Below are positions 63,343 to 64,000 of a stretch of 64,000 bases of DNA, piece after piece. The notes beneath the pieces were generated by a model. It saw only the letters and a list, made by a program, of their open reading frames with translations, did no database searches and had not been told where the DNA came from. The DNA is from Bryopsis sp. KO-2023 (Eukaryota; Chlorophyta; Ulvophyceae; Bryopsidales; Bryopsidaceae). The stretch spans positions 4,588,001 through 4,652,000 of the forward strand of contig BSYQ01000009.1 in NCBI GenBank assembly GCA_030272585.1. Reading direction: 5' to 3'. Numbering within the stretch: position 1 is the stretch's first letter; each line of letters opens with the position of its first letter. Both the position numbers and the translations under genes were made by a program.

Positions 63343-63703
63343 AGTTACACGGTCTCAGTGGGCACGCTCGGTCCTGACACGGCACGTATCTTGGAATATC
63401 AGTGACGTGCAGAATGAAATGGTTATGGTATGGCAAGGGGCGTTCCTGCTGCAAAGGTATCCGCAGCTGTCGTCGAAATCCGTCACAAAATAGGTTCTGG
63501 CACGGTATATAAGCGCGTCCTCCTTCTGGGCTGCTATACAACACGTAGCAGTGATGAAATGGTACTCGTTGCAGTCGCTGAAGGGAAGGTCGCGGCACTA
63601 TCTGCGAGTTGCGATCCCTGATCTCTATCGTTCCTGCCCTCTGTGGCTGATTGTCTCGCAACTCCGGGTCCTCTGGTGTTCCTCCGTCGTGTGGTGGGTT
63701 CAT
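63308..63703 (-). CDS. E5 leader ORF (ORF0) with a duplicated His/Cys motif
   Basis: 131 codons from ATG at 63703 (MNPPHDGGTPEDP), overlapping the gag start by about 35 nt in another frame. The frame is open further upstream as far as the primer-binding site but without an ATG. Two similar blocks: PFHHCYVLYSS ... YIPCQNLFC and PYHNHFILHVT ... YVPCQDRAC, possibly a pair of small metal-binding units. No family recognised. It could be a chance frame; the internal duplication is the reason to list it. Confidence 0.4.
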   Translation of the reverse strand: MNPPHDGGTPEDPELRDNQPQRAGTIEIRDRNSQIVPRPSLQRLQRVPFHHCYVLYSSPEGGRAYIPCQNLFCDGFRRQLRIPLQQERPLPYHNHFILHVTDIPRYVPCQDRACPLRPCNYGRAAAPARDP

Positions 63704-63783
63704 AAACGTCCTTCGTCTCCTTTCCTTCCACAGATCCCAATATCCTTGCTGATCCTCAGTCGTCGCAGTCTTGCTGCGTTCCA

Positions 63784-63795
63784 GCTCCGAAACCA
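63784..63795 (-). other. E5 primer-binding site
   Basis: TGGTTTCGGAGC on the minus strand, one base after the LTR. Confidence 0.9.
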
Positions 63796-63796
63796 A

Positions 63797-64000
63797 TGAA
63801 ACACCTTATCGATTAACTGCAAGTGTTGCAGCGGAGACTCACACGGATAACACCACACTCGAACTTATTACAAGGTTCCCATAGCACATGCTATCTAAAT
63901 ACCAACTGCGCTGCGTGCTGTGCAGGCCAGGCTGGCAGTTCACAGGAACTGCACACTGTACTGACCTGCAGCACAGCACCGCAGCACAGCTCCGTAGCAC
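63797..64000 (-). repeat. E5 5' LTR, cut by the window edge
   Basis: 204 bp visible, matching 55527-55730. Confidence 0.93.

Larger units (their letters stand above)
41521..64000 (+). mobile_element. E4: Ty3 element hosting E3 and E5; right end outside the window
   Basis: Recognised from its primer-binding site at 41761-41772, its leader (41773-41889, resumed at 51777), gag and pol up to 55526. E3 sits in the leader, and E5 sits in the RT. The rest of pol and the 3' LTR would lie beyond 64000. The left border is uncertain because there is no second LTR to compare; 41521 is approximate. Confidence 0.75.
55527..64000 (-). mobile_element. E5: Ty3 chromovirus on the minus strand, right LTR cut by the window edge
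   Basis: In element orientation: 5' LTR (63797 to beyond 64000), PBS 63784-63795, leader ORF0, gag 63342-62182, pol to 58286, ORF3 58104-56518 (split by a hAT), repeat-rich tail, polypurine tract at about 55795-55806, 3' LTR 55794-55527. The visible 204 bp of the right LTR match the left LTR without a difference by eye. Inserted in the E4 RT; the left flank is ATATT and the other TSD copy is outside the window. Confidence 0.93.

Noticed and set aside
1..64000. CRISPR array, operons, ribosomal RNA genes or riboswitches
   Set aside because: None seen; the regular short repeats present are microsatellites, subterminal transposon repeats or LTR features.

Overview
This is a piece of a nuclear genome from a plant-lineage eukaryote. 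Every host gene I could reconstruct has spliceosomal introns. One gene encodes a plant-type ZYP1 synaptonemal-complex protein. Two others encode secreted proteins with the plant 8-cysteine (lipid-transfer-like) pattern. Three of the retrotransposons carry an integrase chromodomain. A streptophyte green alga (for example a Chara-like charophyte) or an early land plant fits best. That placement is an inference; nothing here fixes the species.

Left part (1-22.9 kb) is host DNA. In order: RPA1/RPA70 (minus, runs off the left edge); CGR1/CCDC86-like rRNA-processing factor (plus, with a GC-AG intron); a two-exon secreted protein (minus); the 3' end of an unknown gene (plus); a single-exon apple/PAN-like membrane protein (minus); ZYP1 in 17 phase-consistent exons (minus); and 8-cysteine secreted protein A (plus). 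Its paralogue B lies at 37.1-38.0 kb and an acidic protein gene (minus) at 40-41.2 kb. Introns and spacers are AT-rich and full of homopolymers and microsatellites.

Middle (22.9-36.5 kb) is one nested insertion between paralogues A and B. Element E1 is an LTR retrotransposon with a single gag-pol frame, retrovirus-like RT and integrase, and TSD (A)CTTA. It is split by a hAT-like foldback element (TSD ACCACTGA, TIR CATACTAGGGAT) made of GATCGG-rich arms, each with a tRNA-like module. That element is in turn split by a young Ty3 chromovirus, E2 (514-bp LTRs, TSD AATCA). Removing the inner layers restores the E1 reading frame exactly.

Right part (about 41.5-64 kb) is a second nest. E4 (Ty3, plus) carries E3 (chromovirus, TSD CTTAC, with an extra third ORF) in its leader. 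Its reverse transcriptase is split by E5 (chromovirus, minus, with a leader ORF and an ORF3). E5 ORF3 is itself split by a 466-bp non-autonomous hAT (TSD GCACTCGT), which holds a copy of the same tRNA-like module seen in the foldback element.

The most notable signals are: (1) all five LTR elements, from clearly different lineages, share the same primer-binding site TGGTTTCGGAGC, which differs from the usual plant initiator-Met site; (2) the same tRNA-like, SINE-sized module sits inside two unrelated hAT elements; (3) there are extra ORFs in the Ty3 elements and -1 frameshift sites at gag ends; (4) the E1 reading frame starts inside its LTR and reads through the primer-binding site.
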